A DNA stretch of 37,000 nt from Symbiodinium natans (Eukaryota > Sar > Dinophyceae > Suessiales > Symbiodiniaceae), in contig CAJNDS010002339.1 in the NCBI GenBank assembly GCA_905221605.1, positions 188,001 to 225,000 of the forward strand, given 5' to 3'. A program made the position numbers and the translations under genes. Numbering within the stretch: position 1 is the first letter of the stretch; each line of letters begins with the position of its first letter. Below are positions 11,114-21,627 of the stretch, one piece after another. The notes under the pieces are model-generated. The model saw nothing but the letters and a program-made list of their open reading frames with translations. It did no database searches and had not been told where the DNA came from.

Positions 11114-14100
11114 GCGATGGCCATGATGGCGATGGCCCTCTGCTGGCTGGTGTGGACGCTTGTTGTGCTACTAGAGAGTCCACACTGAGCTGAGTCCACT
11201 GTTCTTGATGTGAGTTTTTTTTGTCTTCTTGTGTCAGAGGACTTGGGCGGCACGACCATCGCCACCGGCCTGATCTCTGCTGACGGGCGGCTCCTCGCAA
11301 AGCAGCCGCTCGCCCCAGAACGATGGAGAGAGCCCTCTCGGAGTTTGCCACACCCCCCATCCATATGGCAGATGAATGAAGCACATAATGAAGCTTCCTG
11401 TTCTTCTTGTTTTTTTCATACAAAGTTTTGCAAAGCAAAAAGCGGGCAGCAGGATGGAGGCCGTCGGGGAGGACCACCGACCCGAAAGCCTTGCCCAACG
11501 CATCCGCGGCCTCCTCGAGGAGAGGGAAGAGAGGGTGGCTAAGGGTGCTGGTTGGCTAAAGCCGCTAGGTACTCCGCGTATCTCCGTGTATAGCATGCCG
11601 ATCTGCCCAGATACTCGGCTTACATCGCGGGTCAATCGCTCGCAGTTTTGTTCAAATCCTTTTCAAAGCAGCGAAAACAATGTCTCGCAACCACGCCGCG
11701 GCTCAAATGTGGAAAGATTCAGATGTTTGTTCTATGAGCTCTGTTCCGCAGTATCCGCACATTCCAGCCTTCATCGTGTTATTCGAACAAAATTCAGACC
11801 AACTCCTTCCGATTTGTTCCATAAATTCTCCGTGTGTAGCGTGTCGATCCGCGTTTTCCAGCAAGGTCGAAACATTGCCGCGGTTTGGAGCATGAAGAAC
11901 TGTGATGGTTGCGTTCTGTTGTATCCACACTCCAGCTTTTAAAAAGCACGAAGAACAACAATGAAGAATCCAGCTTTTAAACAAACACGAAAAACAACAA
12001 TGAAGAAAAGCATTGGCAAAATCCGATGGATTGCTATCAGGTCTGCTATACAGTATCCCCGCACTCCAGAATTGTTATGTTGCTTTTAAGCAGACGTAAC
12101 TAACAACAACATAATTCTGCAAGCTACTCAGTGAAATATGGGCTTGTTCGTGGACTAGCGACTCTGCAGTCACTACGCGGCCACTGCGCGGTCACTATAC
12201 GCGGTCATTACGAGGTCACTACGCCGTCACCTACGCCCTACGCCTGCAAAACACGGAGCCGCCAGTGTTGAGTCCTGTCGCACGCTGCTCATGTTATCAA
12301 GGTGCAAGCCAGCCGGGACAAAAAGGTCGTAACGGCTTTGCTCCGCAAGCTTGAAGCGGCTGGGACAGCACCTTGGCCGAAGGAATCGCACGCACTGGGT
12401 CTATTTCGTTGGCGACTCTCAAAGTAGATTGCTCGCCAGGCTGAGATCACCTTGTTGTGCTGAGACAACCACGAGAAAATCGTGGGGGTGGTGCAAAGCG
12501 CCGCTTCTGCCAAAACGGCCTCGTCAACAGCTACCACCGCATCCGCCGCATGGCTTCTGCGATCTTCCCGCCGAGTGAAGGTGGCCTCGGATTCAAACTG
12601 TTTAATGGGACCCAACGAAATTTTTCAAAAAAATCTAAATTAATTTAACTATTTGGAAATCCCAGGCAAGCCAGAACTAACCATTAAACAATTTAATTGG
12701 ACACTTCCACCCCCCCTACCCCCTCCCCCCCCCCCCCCCCCCCCAATTCCCCCCCCCCCCCCCCCTAGCGCACCCAGCCACCGTCGCACAACGGGGGGGG
12801 GGGTGGGGGGGTGTCGCCTGCGCAGAGGACACTACGCCATCACTACGCGGTCACTACGCGGTCACTGCGCGGTCACTACGCAGTCTCATTCATATAACAA
12901 TTGAATTAAAACATCGCATTAGTTCGCAAATGGGCAAGAATTGAATAGCGCTGCTTGTTCCGTTAGACCCAAAAGAACGTCTTGGTCAGTTTCCGCAAGT
13001 TCGGAGATTCATCCTCAATGATGCGCAAAGGGCGAGATGTGCGAGTAGGTGTGGTCTATAGTCTATAATCAGTGGTTTTTGAATAATGATGTGTACTGTA
13101 TACGTGTGTAGGAATATGTCAGCACAAATCAATTGAAGCCCCTGCCATTCAACATTGTGGAAAGCTGGCTCCCCGTTGCAAAAATCAAGAATGCAGACCA
13201 GAGAGAGATCAAACACAAACGTCGTGCGTGTCGTTTTGGAGTCTTCGTTTTTTTCTTTTTCTCTCTTTCTCTCTTTCTGTCTTTCTCTCTTTCTGTCTTT
13301 CTCTCTTTCTGTCTTTCTCTCTTTTCTCTCTTTCTCTCTCTTTCTCTCTCTTTCTCTCTCTTTCTCCCTCTTTCTCTCTCTCTCTCTCTTTTTTTCTCTC
13401 TCTCTCTCTCTCTCGCTCTCGCTCTCGCTCTTGCTCTCGCTCTCGTTCTCTCTCTCTCTCTCTCTCCCTCTCCCTCTCCCTCTCTCTCTCTCTCTCCACT
13501 GGGTATTTTTCGAGAGCAGCCGCTTTCGCCCCCTCATTCACATTCAACAAAAAGAGGAGGCCCTGCGCCAAACCGGCCGGGCTTGGTGCGACGTGCAGGG
13601 CCTGGGCGCCCCTCGGCTCAGGGTCCTCCAGTGCAGTCTGCGGTGCAGCGACTACTGTAACAGACAGTATGAGGCCGCCAAAGTTGAGTTTTTTGCTTCT
13701 TCTTTGTTTTGCGTCACCTTTTTTGTTTTCTTTCATTGTGCATTTCTTCTATTTCATTTCTGTGATCTTGTCTTTGTAATTTTTCTGCTTTTCTTTTTTC
13801 CACTCAGGAAGCCCTTCGTTCTTTTAATCCCGTGGCCCAAGGTTTGCACCCCGGGCCTGCTGGACCTTGAGGCGGGGGCCGTGACGGCCGCCAACCTCAA
13901 GGGGTGGACAAAGGCCCTTCCGATGTGTTCGGGGCGTCTCGTGCGATGCTTGTTCTCGTGTGCTCAAGGGCATGTCAAGTGCTGGGACTTGCGAGGTGCC
14001 ACTGGTAAAGCTGCTGGCCGAGGAGCACCGAAATCCTGAACCCAGTCAGCGCCACAGGTGGAAATGATGTCGCATAGCAGCTAGAAAGCGGATACAGATA

Positions 14101-17087
14101 AACGCCCTTTGCTCTCCTCTTGCGACAAGTTCCCTCAAAAAACTGGCCATTGCGCTCCCTCAAAGCTGTCGGGAACCCTCGGACACAGATGGCGATGTGC
14201 TTGGGGGGGCCCACTGCGCAGAATCAGAGAGTCCTGCTCGAGGAGCTTGGCTGGGAGACGTCCCGGGTGACCCTGGAGCACGACACCAATGCAGCATTGT
14301 TGGCGGAGGCAGTGGGAACGCCCGAGATGCCGTCCTCTGGGCTCTGAAATCCGATAGTATGCGCAAACAAAATTAAGTCAATACATAAATAATTAAATAG
14401 CATTTTTCAACTATATGTATATATATATATATATATGTATGTATATAGATATATGTAAAGCGTGCCGAAGTCCAACAGCCCGAAAGATCCGAAAGCTCCC
14501 TTCAAATCCCTTCAAGGACAAAAAAAGCATAGGTCTAAAGCGTAGGCCCTGGCTGCGGCAGGCGTGGGTGGGGAGAGCGGTCGGCCTGCACGATGCGCGG
14601 CCCCTGGAGCGGTCTGGACCAACATTTTCAGCTTCCTCGTGGGTTCCAATCGAGTAGGCTGATCTCGGCGATCCCTCTGTCCACAGTCTTTGCAGCTCAG
14701 ATTGTGCTGCTCTCGCTGGGCACGGGCATCGGTGCCGCGATCATGCGTGCTGACTGCAGTCAGACGCAGGTCAAGATATCGCGTGCTGATTGACTGTCCA
14801 TTGTGGGCTTGCGTGTTCCCCCAGAGTGGAAGGGAGGTGCTTTTCACCTTTGCGCAGAAGTTCGTATCTGTTCTGACTCGTTGATTTCAGGTGCGATGGT
14901 CGACTTCTTCGAGGCAGCCGCGGCCAAGCAGGCGAAGTGGGCCGCGGCCTCAACTAAATTCACAGCCACAGCCACTGCGTGGAGCAATTGGCCCCATGGT
15001 TTCGCCGGTTTCGCTCCGTGCGCTGTGTTTTTTCGGTGCTGGCTGCGCAGGCCATGCCATCCTGATCCCCGACGGCCGCGAGTTTGGCCGAGCTGGCGTG
15101 CCGGGGAGCCCAGTGATCCCCAGTGCACGGTGACGCACGGTGTCAGCGCGTGGAAGCTGGTGGTGACCCTCTCCTGACCCTTTTCCTCCCCCACAACCCT
15201 ATGACACTGGCAGGGCAGGAATCTTCGAAGGCTACGCAAGCGCCAGCGCCGTGGCCCAGCTCCCGGCTCTTCCAGCAAGCTTCTGGCTCTTCCAGCATGG
15301 CCTTGCGGGGACGGTGCCGTGTTTTGCTCACTCTATCGGTTTAAGTCTGTGTGCGGCCCTCACAAGACAGAGGGTGAGCACTCATTTTGTTACGGGCAGA
15401 AGAAGCGCGCTCTTGGACAGAGAGGCATCTTTTCAGATGATTTGCGACGGGGGATTTCCTTTTTTTGGGCAAAGAGTTCTCTGAGGTGGCGCGCGCGAAG
15501 GAAGGGATGGTTCCCAGCTCCTCCTTGAGCAAGCTGGAGGCCCCGCCCTTTGTCACGACATGCGTCCAGCCTTCGCATTCCCGAGTCCTCACACAGATTG
15601 CAATACCAGGAAAGGAGACGAAGAACTCACAACACTCACGTGAGTTGGGGTGTGTGGGCGTGCGTTGGCGTGAGGCCTTGGACTGCGAAGCAGTTTTCCA
15701 GCACGCGGAGCAGGGCGACGCCTACGCTCAGGAGCTCGTGAGGGAAACCGCGAGGCCCCAGGGCCCGTGAGCAAAAAGCCCTTGCACCAAGACCCCACAG
15801 CTTCAAAATGCTTGACAACCTGCAAGATTTCTCACGTCGTAATGTTTTTAGGAATGCGCCTCTCTCTCTCTCTCTCTCGCTCTGTCTCTCTCTCTCTCTC
15901 TCGTTCTCGTGGTCCCTTCTCAGACAGGTACCTGGCGATCGGCTGCATCAACTGCTGCCGCTTTGTGGACCCCGCGGTTATCTTGCGCCTCGGCCGCGGC
16001 TTCTTTGCCCCGGTTTTTTGCTTTCCTCTCAGTTCTGCTCTTCTTGCTCTTTGTGGATTCAGATCGCTCTGTCCTCGCGTGTTCGTCATCTGAGGTTCTC
16101 TGGCGGCATGGCCGAGGCCGGGCCAGCACAAAACGCCTCACCACACGCAGTCCCCCTTGCAGTACTCCTTTGGAGGCACGCTCGCCACCGAATACCTCGT
16201 TTTTTTCCTGGTCCCGTTTAGTCCCCCTCCCGCTTTAAATGGTTGTTGCTTCCGAAGTCAAATTAAACGTGAAAACATCTGGATTCCTCTCCTTTTTCCT
16301 CTCGCTCTCTCCCGCTCTCTCTCTCTCTCTCTCTCTCTCTTTTTCCCTCTCTCTCTCTCTCACTCTCTATGTTTTTTGTTCTCCGAGGCCGGGGAGCGCC
16401 TGCTCCAAGAGGTGCGGAGGCGCGGGCGAAGCTGCCTCCGTCTCCTCCGCTGATGTTCCTACACGCATCCCCCCCCCCTCCCCTTCTCTCAGTTTTTTGT
16501 TCGCCACTTTGCTTTCCTTCCTCTCCCTCTTCTCTCCCTCTTCTCCCCCTCTTCTCTCCCTCTTCTCCCTCTTCCTTTTCCATATCCTCTCCCCATCTCT
16601 CACCCCATCTCTCACCCCCTTATCCTTCCTCTTCGTACGTGGCCGCGCTCCTGGCTCGAGCCGCTTCCGGCTTCCTCCTCGCGCGAGGACCGCGAGGAGG
16701 GAAGGAAAGGCTTGAGAAGCAGGCGCCCGTTCCGAGGCAAAGGACAAGCGGAGTGACGAGGGAGATCCAGCTTCAGAGGGAGGCAGAGCATCGTCGCAGT
16801 CAGAAGCCCGACATGCGCCAGCGATGGCGGCCCTTGTTGGACGGACGGTGCAACGGCACCGACTGGCCCAGAAGGTGCGGGATCTCGGAAGGGGGTTCCC
16901 TCAGCAGGGTCTCCTCAGCACAACTGTAGAGACGGTAGCCATCTTCCACACCCTTTTCAGAGCTTCCCAGATTGGCCTTTCTACTTGCTTTCGTCACCCG
17001 AAGCTTGCCCAAGGTGTCTCGCCGGCCGGCGCCATCGCTATTATGTGCTGCTTGCGGCCGGGGTCCCACATGTTCAAGGGACTTTGA
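11114..17087 (+). CDS. ROK-family sugar kinase (glucokinase-like), about 16 exons
   Basis: Predicted to phosphorylate a hexose with ATP. Exons: 11114-11154 (LLAGV), 11240-11331 (DLGGTTIATGLISADGRLL, phosphate-binding loop), 11453-11534, 13557-13607 (DVQGLG), 13842-13924 (VCTPGLLDLEAGAV), 14230-~14331 (VTLEHDTNAALLAE, with the catalytic Asp), 14701-14746 (IVLLSLGTGIGAAIM), 14891-~14998, 15051-15095 (GHAILIPDGREFGRAG), ~15219 onward (IFEGYASASA), ~15475 onward, 15675-15754 (AVFQHAEQGDAYAQELV), 15928-15984 (YLAIGCINCCRFVDPAVIL), 16095-16116 (FSGGMAE), 16388 onward (AGERLLQEVRRRG), ~16971-17087 (VSPAGAIAIM). The motif order matches ROK (PF00480) bacterial-type glucokinases. Donors are GA, GC or GT; acceptors AG. 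The usual zinc motif CxCGxxGCxE is replaced by EFGRAGIFE, though the Gly-His is kept. Exon 14230-14331 appears to lack one base. Start codon, exon ends near 15270 and 15552, and the C-terminus are uncertain. Confidence 0.85.
12165..12245. repeat. ACTACGCGGTCAC short tandem repeats, left copy
   Basis: Degenerate repeats of CACTACGCGGTC, about six units. The same units recur in the same orientation at 12826-12885, so the two clusters bracket about 580 bp inside the kinase intron. Confidence 0.8.
12288..12428 (+). pseudogene. Coding-like fragment inside the kinase intron
   Basis: The frame ending at a TAG at 12428 reads VQASRDKKVVTALLRKLEAA and then GTAPWPKESHALGLF. It is amphipathic and unlike the simple repeats around it. 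The facing strand is also open over 12289-12615, so the evidence for + coding is composition only. It may be a remnant of an element carried in with the flanking repeats. Confidence 0.25.
12712..12807. repeat. Poly-C tracts followed by poly-G tracts
   Basis: C-rich runs at 12712-12765 (AATT interruption near 12745) are followed by G runs at 12793-12810. On one strand this could fold as a C/G hairpin, G-quadruplex or i-motif. Homopolymer length may be unreliable in the assembly. Confidence 0.9.
12826..12885. repeat. ACTACGCGGTCAC short tandem repeats, right copy
   Basis: Five near-identical CACTACGCGGT units, same orientation as the cluster at 12165-12245. Confidence 0.85.
13255..13497. repeat. 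Long CT/CTTT microsatellite before a kinase exon
   Basis: TTTCTCTC and pure CT runs on the sense strand, ending about 60 bp before the acceptor at 13556. It may act as an enlarged polypyrimidine tract. Long Leu/Ser/Phe (+) and Arg/Glu (-) open frames here are artefacts. Confidence 0.95.
14416..14456. repeat. (TA)n/ATGTATATA tract
   Basis: AT-rich dinucleotide run inside the kinase intron between the exons at 14230 and 14701; no gene content. Confidence 0.9.
15856..15910. repeat. (CT)n tract before a kinase exon
   Basis: CT repeats on the sense strand, ending about 17-25 bases before the acceptor CAGACAG at 15927. Confidence 0.9.
16313..16368. repeat. (CT)n tract before a kinase exon
   Basis: CT repeats ending about 20 bases before the acceptor TCCGAG at 16387, in the intron bounded by an 11-bp direct repeat. 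Confidence 0.9.
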
Positions 17088-17152
17088 GGGACGCGCGAGA
17101 GGAATGTACTGGGAGAGTGTCACGCATTGGAGGTGGGAGGTTAGATCTCCGT

Positions 17153-17163
17153 CTCTCTCTCGC

Positions 17164-17201
<38 letters not shown>

Positions 17202-17220
17202 CTTCACTCTCTCTCTCTCT

Positions 17221-17291
<71 letters not shown>

Positions 17292-17352
17292 TCTCTCTCT
17301 CTCACTCACTCTCACTCTCACTCTCACTCTCTCTCTCCCTCTCTCTCTCTCT
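17153..17352. repeat. (CT)n and (CACTCT)n microsatellite
   Basis: Starts as pure CT, becomes a hexamer CACTCT array at about 17224-17292, then CT again. It lies downstream of the kinase end; the open frames through it are artefacts. Confidence 0.95.
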
Positions 17353-18270
17353 TCCTTCGCTGGCTGCCGCCAGGTTGCATTGGCAGTCTTGGTTTATTGG
17401 CAGCCTGATCATGCAGGCTCCATCTACATGAGCCGTCAGCGAGCACCATTCCCTACACCCTTCCTATAGAGAAGAGTTATTTTCTTAAATCTTAAAACGC
17501 AGAAGAACGCGACTTTGCTGAAGCGCGCAGGGGACGGTCAACCTGTGGCCGCCGCAAGCTCAACTCTCTGGTTCCGCAAACTTTGGAGTTGGGGTGCCTT
17601 TGGGTGCTTTTAGGTGCTTTTGGGTGGTGCCGAGGGGCGGGTCTATGGAGTCGTTGGGGCTTTCATATTTTCGCTGCCTCGCAGGCATTTTGCTACGGCT
17701 TCTGGCACTTATCGAGCGCGTAGGGTTGAGGGTTGAGTGCTGAGGGCTGAGGGCTTTGTGTCTTCGCGGCCTCCCGTCTTGGGGACGCTCGGCACAGGCA
17801 GCCGAATGGCGGCAATCTTTCAATAATTCGGGACTCCGTCTCGCTTGAGCATGTATTCCTGTATATGGTTTCGGGTCGCTTCTTCGTATTCTCAGGCTGT
17901 GCCGGGATCTTCCGGCGGCATTGCCGCGGCCGGCCCGGGCCCGAGAGTGTCCAGGATTCGCAGCTGAGCCAAAGACGTGGAACCAGCCCCAAAAACCCCC
18001 CAAGAACGTAAAAGAAAAAATGTAAAGAGGGAGGGCAGGGCATGGTAGGAATCTGGCATAATAAGAACACGGCAAATTCATCACAGTCAGAGGGCGCCTC
18101 CATGACCCCTTTGAGGCGCTGCCGCTGCGGTGGGCATCGCAGCGGCGCAAGGCCGGAGATTTCGAGTGCCGAGATCTGCCCCCTGTGCAGACTGGCTAAT
18201 GTGGCTGATCGGCCGGAATATTTTCTGGGCTCGCTGAGTGAACCTGCGTTCGCTTGAGTTCGCTGAGCTC
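17353..18270. other. Intergenic stretch with no assignable gene
   Basis: No convincing coding segment. A Cys-containing frame near 18110-18210 (CRCGGHRSGARPE..CPLC) was considered, but nothing supports a domain. GGGTGCTTTT-like repeats near 17595-17625 and GGGTTGAGGG repeats near 17724-17752 are minor. Confidence 0.4.
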
Positions 18271-18404
18271 ATGGGAGGCGCCTCGGGTTCGAAAGCACCG
18301 GAGGCGAGCGGCTCAGCTTCGAGCTCCAACTTCTTTGGGGTCTTTGGTAGATTCTGTGGGCCTCCTATGGCCTCCTTGTCTATCAAGCTGCCGCGAGACT
18401 GAGA
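18271..18404 (+). CDS. Possible first exon of the amino-acid transporter
   Basis: An ATG at 18271 opens a 43-codon frame beginning MGGASGSKAPEASGSASSSN. A Gly after Met and a Ser/Ala-rich start suit the soluble N-terminus of an AAAP transporter, and Gly2 could be myristoylated. It lies about 620 bases before the first recognised transmembrane exon, in the same orientation. The link is inference: no donor or phase match to 19026 was established. Confidence 0.35.
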
Positions 18405-19025
18405 AAGAACATGTCATCGAACTACGACATCGTAGCATCTGTTCTTGATCTAGCCTCAAACTTCCCGAGCATCGAGAAACGCGTTCGCACGCCCGATCAG
18501 ACTTGAAAGTCTTTCGCGTCTCTGCGAGTGATTCTAAGACGCATTGCATTTTCAGAACATGTATGTAGCTCTTCTTGCTCAGTTCAACCATAGAATGTCG
18601 TTAAGTTTGTTTTGCTTATGTGTTTATGGAATGCGAGTACTAGATTTGCTTAAGTTTACTCGAGCTCCACCAGACATTCCATTGGTTCGTTCATTTTCTC
18701 GCAGTTTGCTCAGGAAAACGACGAGTTGTGAAGTTCATCATTGTTTACATTTAAGCTGACTATGAGTAATTTGCAGACGACAGCGCCTCTTTTACTGGTG
18801 GTCCTCCCGCCCGGTCCGTTTGCGGGAAAGCCTCTCGTACACGCTTCAGGGGCGGAGCTCTTTGGTCACCTCCGTGCCCGTGGCTCAGAGTGAGCTTCGT
18901 TGCCTCCTTTGCGGCCGTGTCCTCTTCTCTTTCTCACTCTCCTTTCTTTATCTTTCTTTCCTGTCTTTCCTTCTTTCTCTCTGTCTCTGTCTCCTCTCCG
19001 TTCCGCTGCGATCTGAGATTTCCAG

Positions 19026-21580
19026 GGCCTGCTCAGGCTGAATCTGGCCAAGAACATCATTGGCGCCGGCATGCTCTCGCTCCCTGTGGCACGGGCCTGA
19101 GAGGACTACGAAGAAGTTTGTGCTCCAAGGGACGGAGGAAGGGAGAAGATCTTTGAGAGCGGTGCCCCGTGCCGAGCCCGATTACGATGAGCACCAGCTG
19201 CGCCGGGGTTTTTAGGATTTGGGAGTGTAGGGCCTATGCGCACGGGCCTGGCCAGGCATATCGCCCCCAGAAGGCTTAACAGACGGGTGTAAGGATGTCG
19301 CGCCACGGTGCTGTGCTACTCGTAAGATGCGACCCCCTCCGTCAAGTCGTTTCGTTTTCTGTTTTCGAGGCCATGCGGGGCGCGGGTCTCGCCCCCTACG
19401 TCGTGGGCATCACTCTGGCCGGGGTGCTGAACGCACCGCCCTCAGAGGGCAACACCCGAAACTGGGAGCCGAGTACGATGACAAGATCATGAAAGGAAAC
19501 GGCTTAAGGGCAACTTAACGGCAACGCTCCAAGAGAGAGTTGCAACACTTGCGAGGCCTACACCTTCTTCCTGCTGGGCTGGTGTTGTGAGGCCCTGGGG
19601 GGTCTCTGTCGCTTCCCATTCCAAGGCTTTGCCAAGAGCAAATGTGCCCCCTTCGATGCGCCCTCTCGGGGAGTATGCCCGTATGCCTTCGTTACCCGTC
19701 GGGTTGTGAGGTCACCGGCGCCAGCTCCTTCGGCGAGCTCTGGGCCAAATGCTTCGGGCAGCAGAACGCCTGGATCGCCGACATTACAGGCCTGTGCAGG
19801 GCACCGAAGTTCTCGTAGGTGCCTGCGCCCTGGAATGCGCCCCCGGGACCTGACACGATGCTCGGGATGCGCGAAGATTATGTCTGATTATGTCCCATTT
19901 TGCACGATCCTGCCAGTGTTGGCGAACAACAGCATGGCCTGCCTTGCGCGCCTCGGCTTGCCCGACTTTGACACGACTGCAGTCTCGGAATGCTTGGAGC
20001 TTTGTCGGTTCTTTCTTTTTTGTGCACATGCCTGCAAAGGTATTGCGTTCTCATCGGAGATTTCTTCTCCAAGGCCCCGACCGTGAGAAGTTGCGCAATC
20101 CCGAAGCCTACTTAAAGCGCCCAAGAAATGCGTGTGTGTGGACTGTCTGTTTCCGCTTGAGTGTTTCAATGCGTTTCAAGTTCAGATTCATGCCTTTCTT
20201 GTCCTCTCACTGTTGCTCGGCTGTCCTGGCTCTGACTCAAGGCCTTGACGGGTCTGCTCCCCGACTACCCGCTGCCGCTGCCCCAGATTTCCAAGCTCCG
20301 CTTCACTTCCGGCCGGTTTCAGAAGTGAAAGAAGGGTCTGACGCTGGAACTCCCCCCCAGGAACTGGAAAAGAAGATACCGGAGCCGTGAGAGTTTTGTG
20401 CTCGAGGGAAGCCCGCGAGTCTTGAGAGATGGTCTCGAGGCTTCATGGTCGCGGGGCCGATCTCGTCCTGGTTGGCTTCTGCTTGCTGGCCGATCACCCA
20501 GAGAGCTTTAAGACGGCCTGCTGGGGATGCAGAGCCGAAGCCCGAGCCGCAGCTGCGACTGGTCCAGGTGCCCCTGTCCTTGATGAAGGACCTCGCCCCC
20601 TTGAGGTACGCTTCCATGGCAGGCGCCCTTTTGCTTCAAGTTGGGAGAGCTTAGTCAGGCTCAGTCAGGCTCAGTCAGGCTCAGTCAGGCTAAGTCATGA
20701 CAGGCCTTGTCGCCACGGCCTACGTCTTCCTGATGCTGCTGAAGGACCTGAATCCCATCTCAGCAGAGAGAGCCCCAAAGGGCCCCCCCCTGACCTCAGA
20801 CTGAAAGGACGCTGTCGGGTCTGCGCGGTGGGGCGCGGAGGGGCCGCTGGCGAGCAACATCTCCCCCTTCCGTGGCTTGGACGAGAGATGACGAGAGTCT
20901 AGAAGAAACCCCTACAAGCTCTCGAGGTTCGAGGCCATCTCGAGAGTCCCCAACAAGTGATGTCAAGTGATGTCTGCAGCCTGTGAGGCCTGGACTTCTT
21001 CCAAGCTCGGGCCTTGGGGCCTTTGCTGTGTGAAGTTCGTCCAGACCCCCTTCAATGAGAGCTCTCTTTACGGGGGGGAATCCTGGGAGGAAGGAACCCT
21101 TCAAAAGAAGGAACTGTTTCGGAGCTCTTCGAACCAAACAAGAACACCTCTCCGGATCCTTGAGGCGCTGGCCCTGTTTGGATCGGCCTTCATGGCCGGC
21201 CGCCAAGAGGAGAAGAGCCGAGTTTGAAAGACAAGTCTCCGTTTTTTAGGAGAGAGACTGAGAGCCGGTGAGTGACTGCCAAGGAGCGTGTCTACCCCAA
21301 TACGGCAATCGAAGAAGGGGGGGTCCAATGATACCCGCCCCCCCCCCCCTTTAATGGTACCCCGGGAAATCGTTCACCCGAGGGAGCACTCGTGGATTTA
21401 CGATAGTGGGTTGAGAGGGCTCCCAGGCTCTGGGGAACGGTCAATCCGCCGCACCCTGTAACTCATGCCTTTGGGTGGCCTCAATCGAGGGAGGTTGACG
21501 GTTAGGTGCGCAAAAAAACACATGAGCGAAAAGGGCTCTTGTTGGGTTCGGTGCGCCTTTGATCCCAAACCTCGCGGCCC

Positions 21581-21627
<47 letters not shown>

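Larger units (their letters stand above)
11535..13556 (+). other. 2-kb GT-AG intron of the ROK kinase, filled with repeats
   Basis: It runs from AGG|GTGGCTAAGG to AAAAAGAG|GAGGCC and preserves frame (LLEEREER joined to EALRQTGRAW). Inside are diverged repeats with a CAGTATCCGCACATTCCAG-like core near 11750, 11920 and 12050; a tandem ~38-bp duplication (CCAGCTTTTAAA..AACAACAATGAAGAA) at 11933-12008; a block flanked by ACTACGCGGTCAC repeats; C and G homopolymers; and a long CT tract just before the acceptor. Confidence 0.7.

Noticed and set aside
13209-13736. Long Leu/Ser/Phe (+) and Arg/Glu (-) frames
   Set aside because: Pure CT microsatellite translated in all frames; the same holds at 5334-5687, 6282-6536, 16800-17327 and 34683-34959.
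18042-18257. Cys-containing frame as a zinc-finger protein
   Set aside because: Cys spacing fits no known finger and no splice or start evidence supports it.
20651-20694. The 10-bp repeat as a regulatory operator
   Set aside because: It lies inside an 81-bp intron and is better explained as slippage within the inserted sequence.
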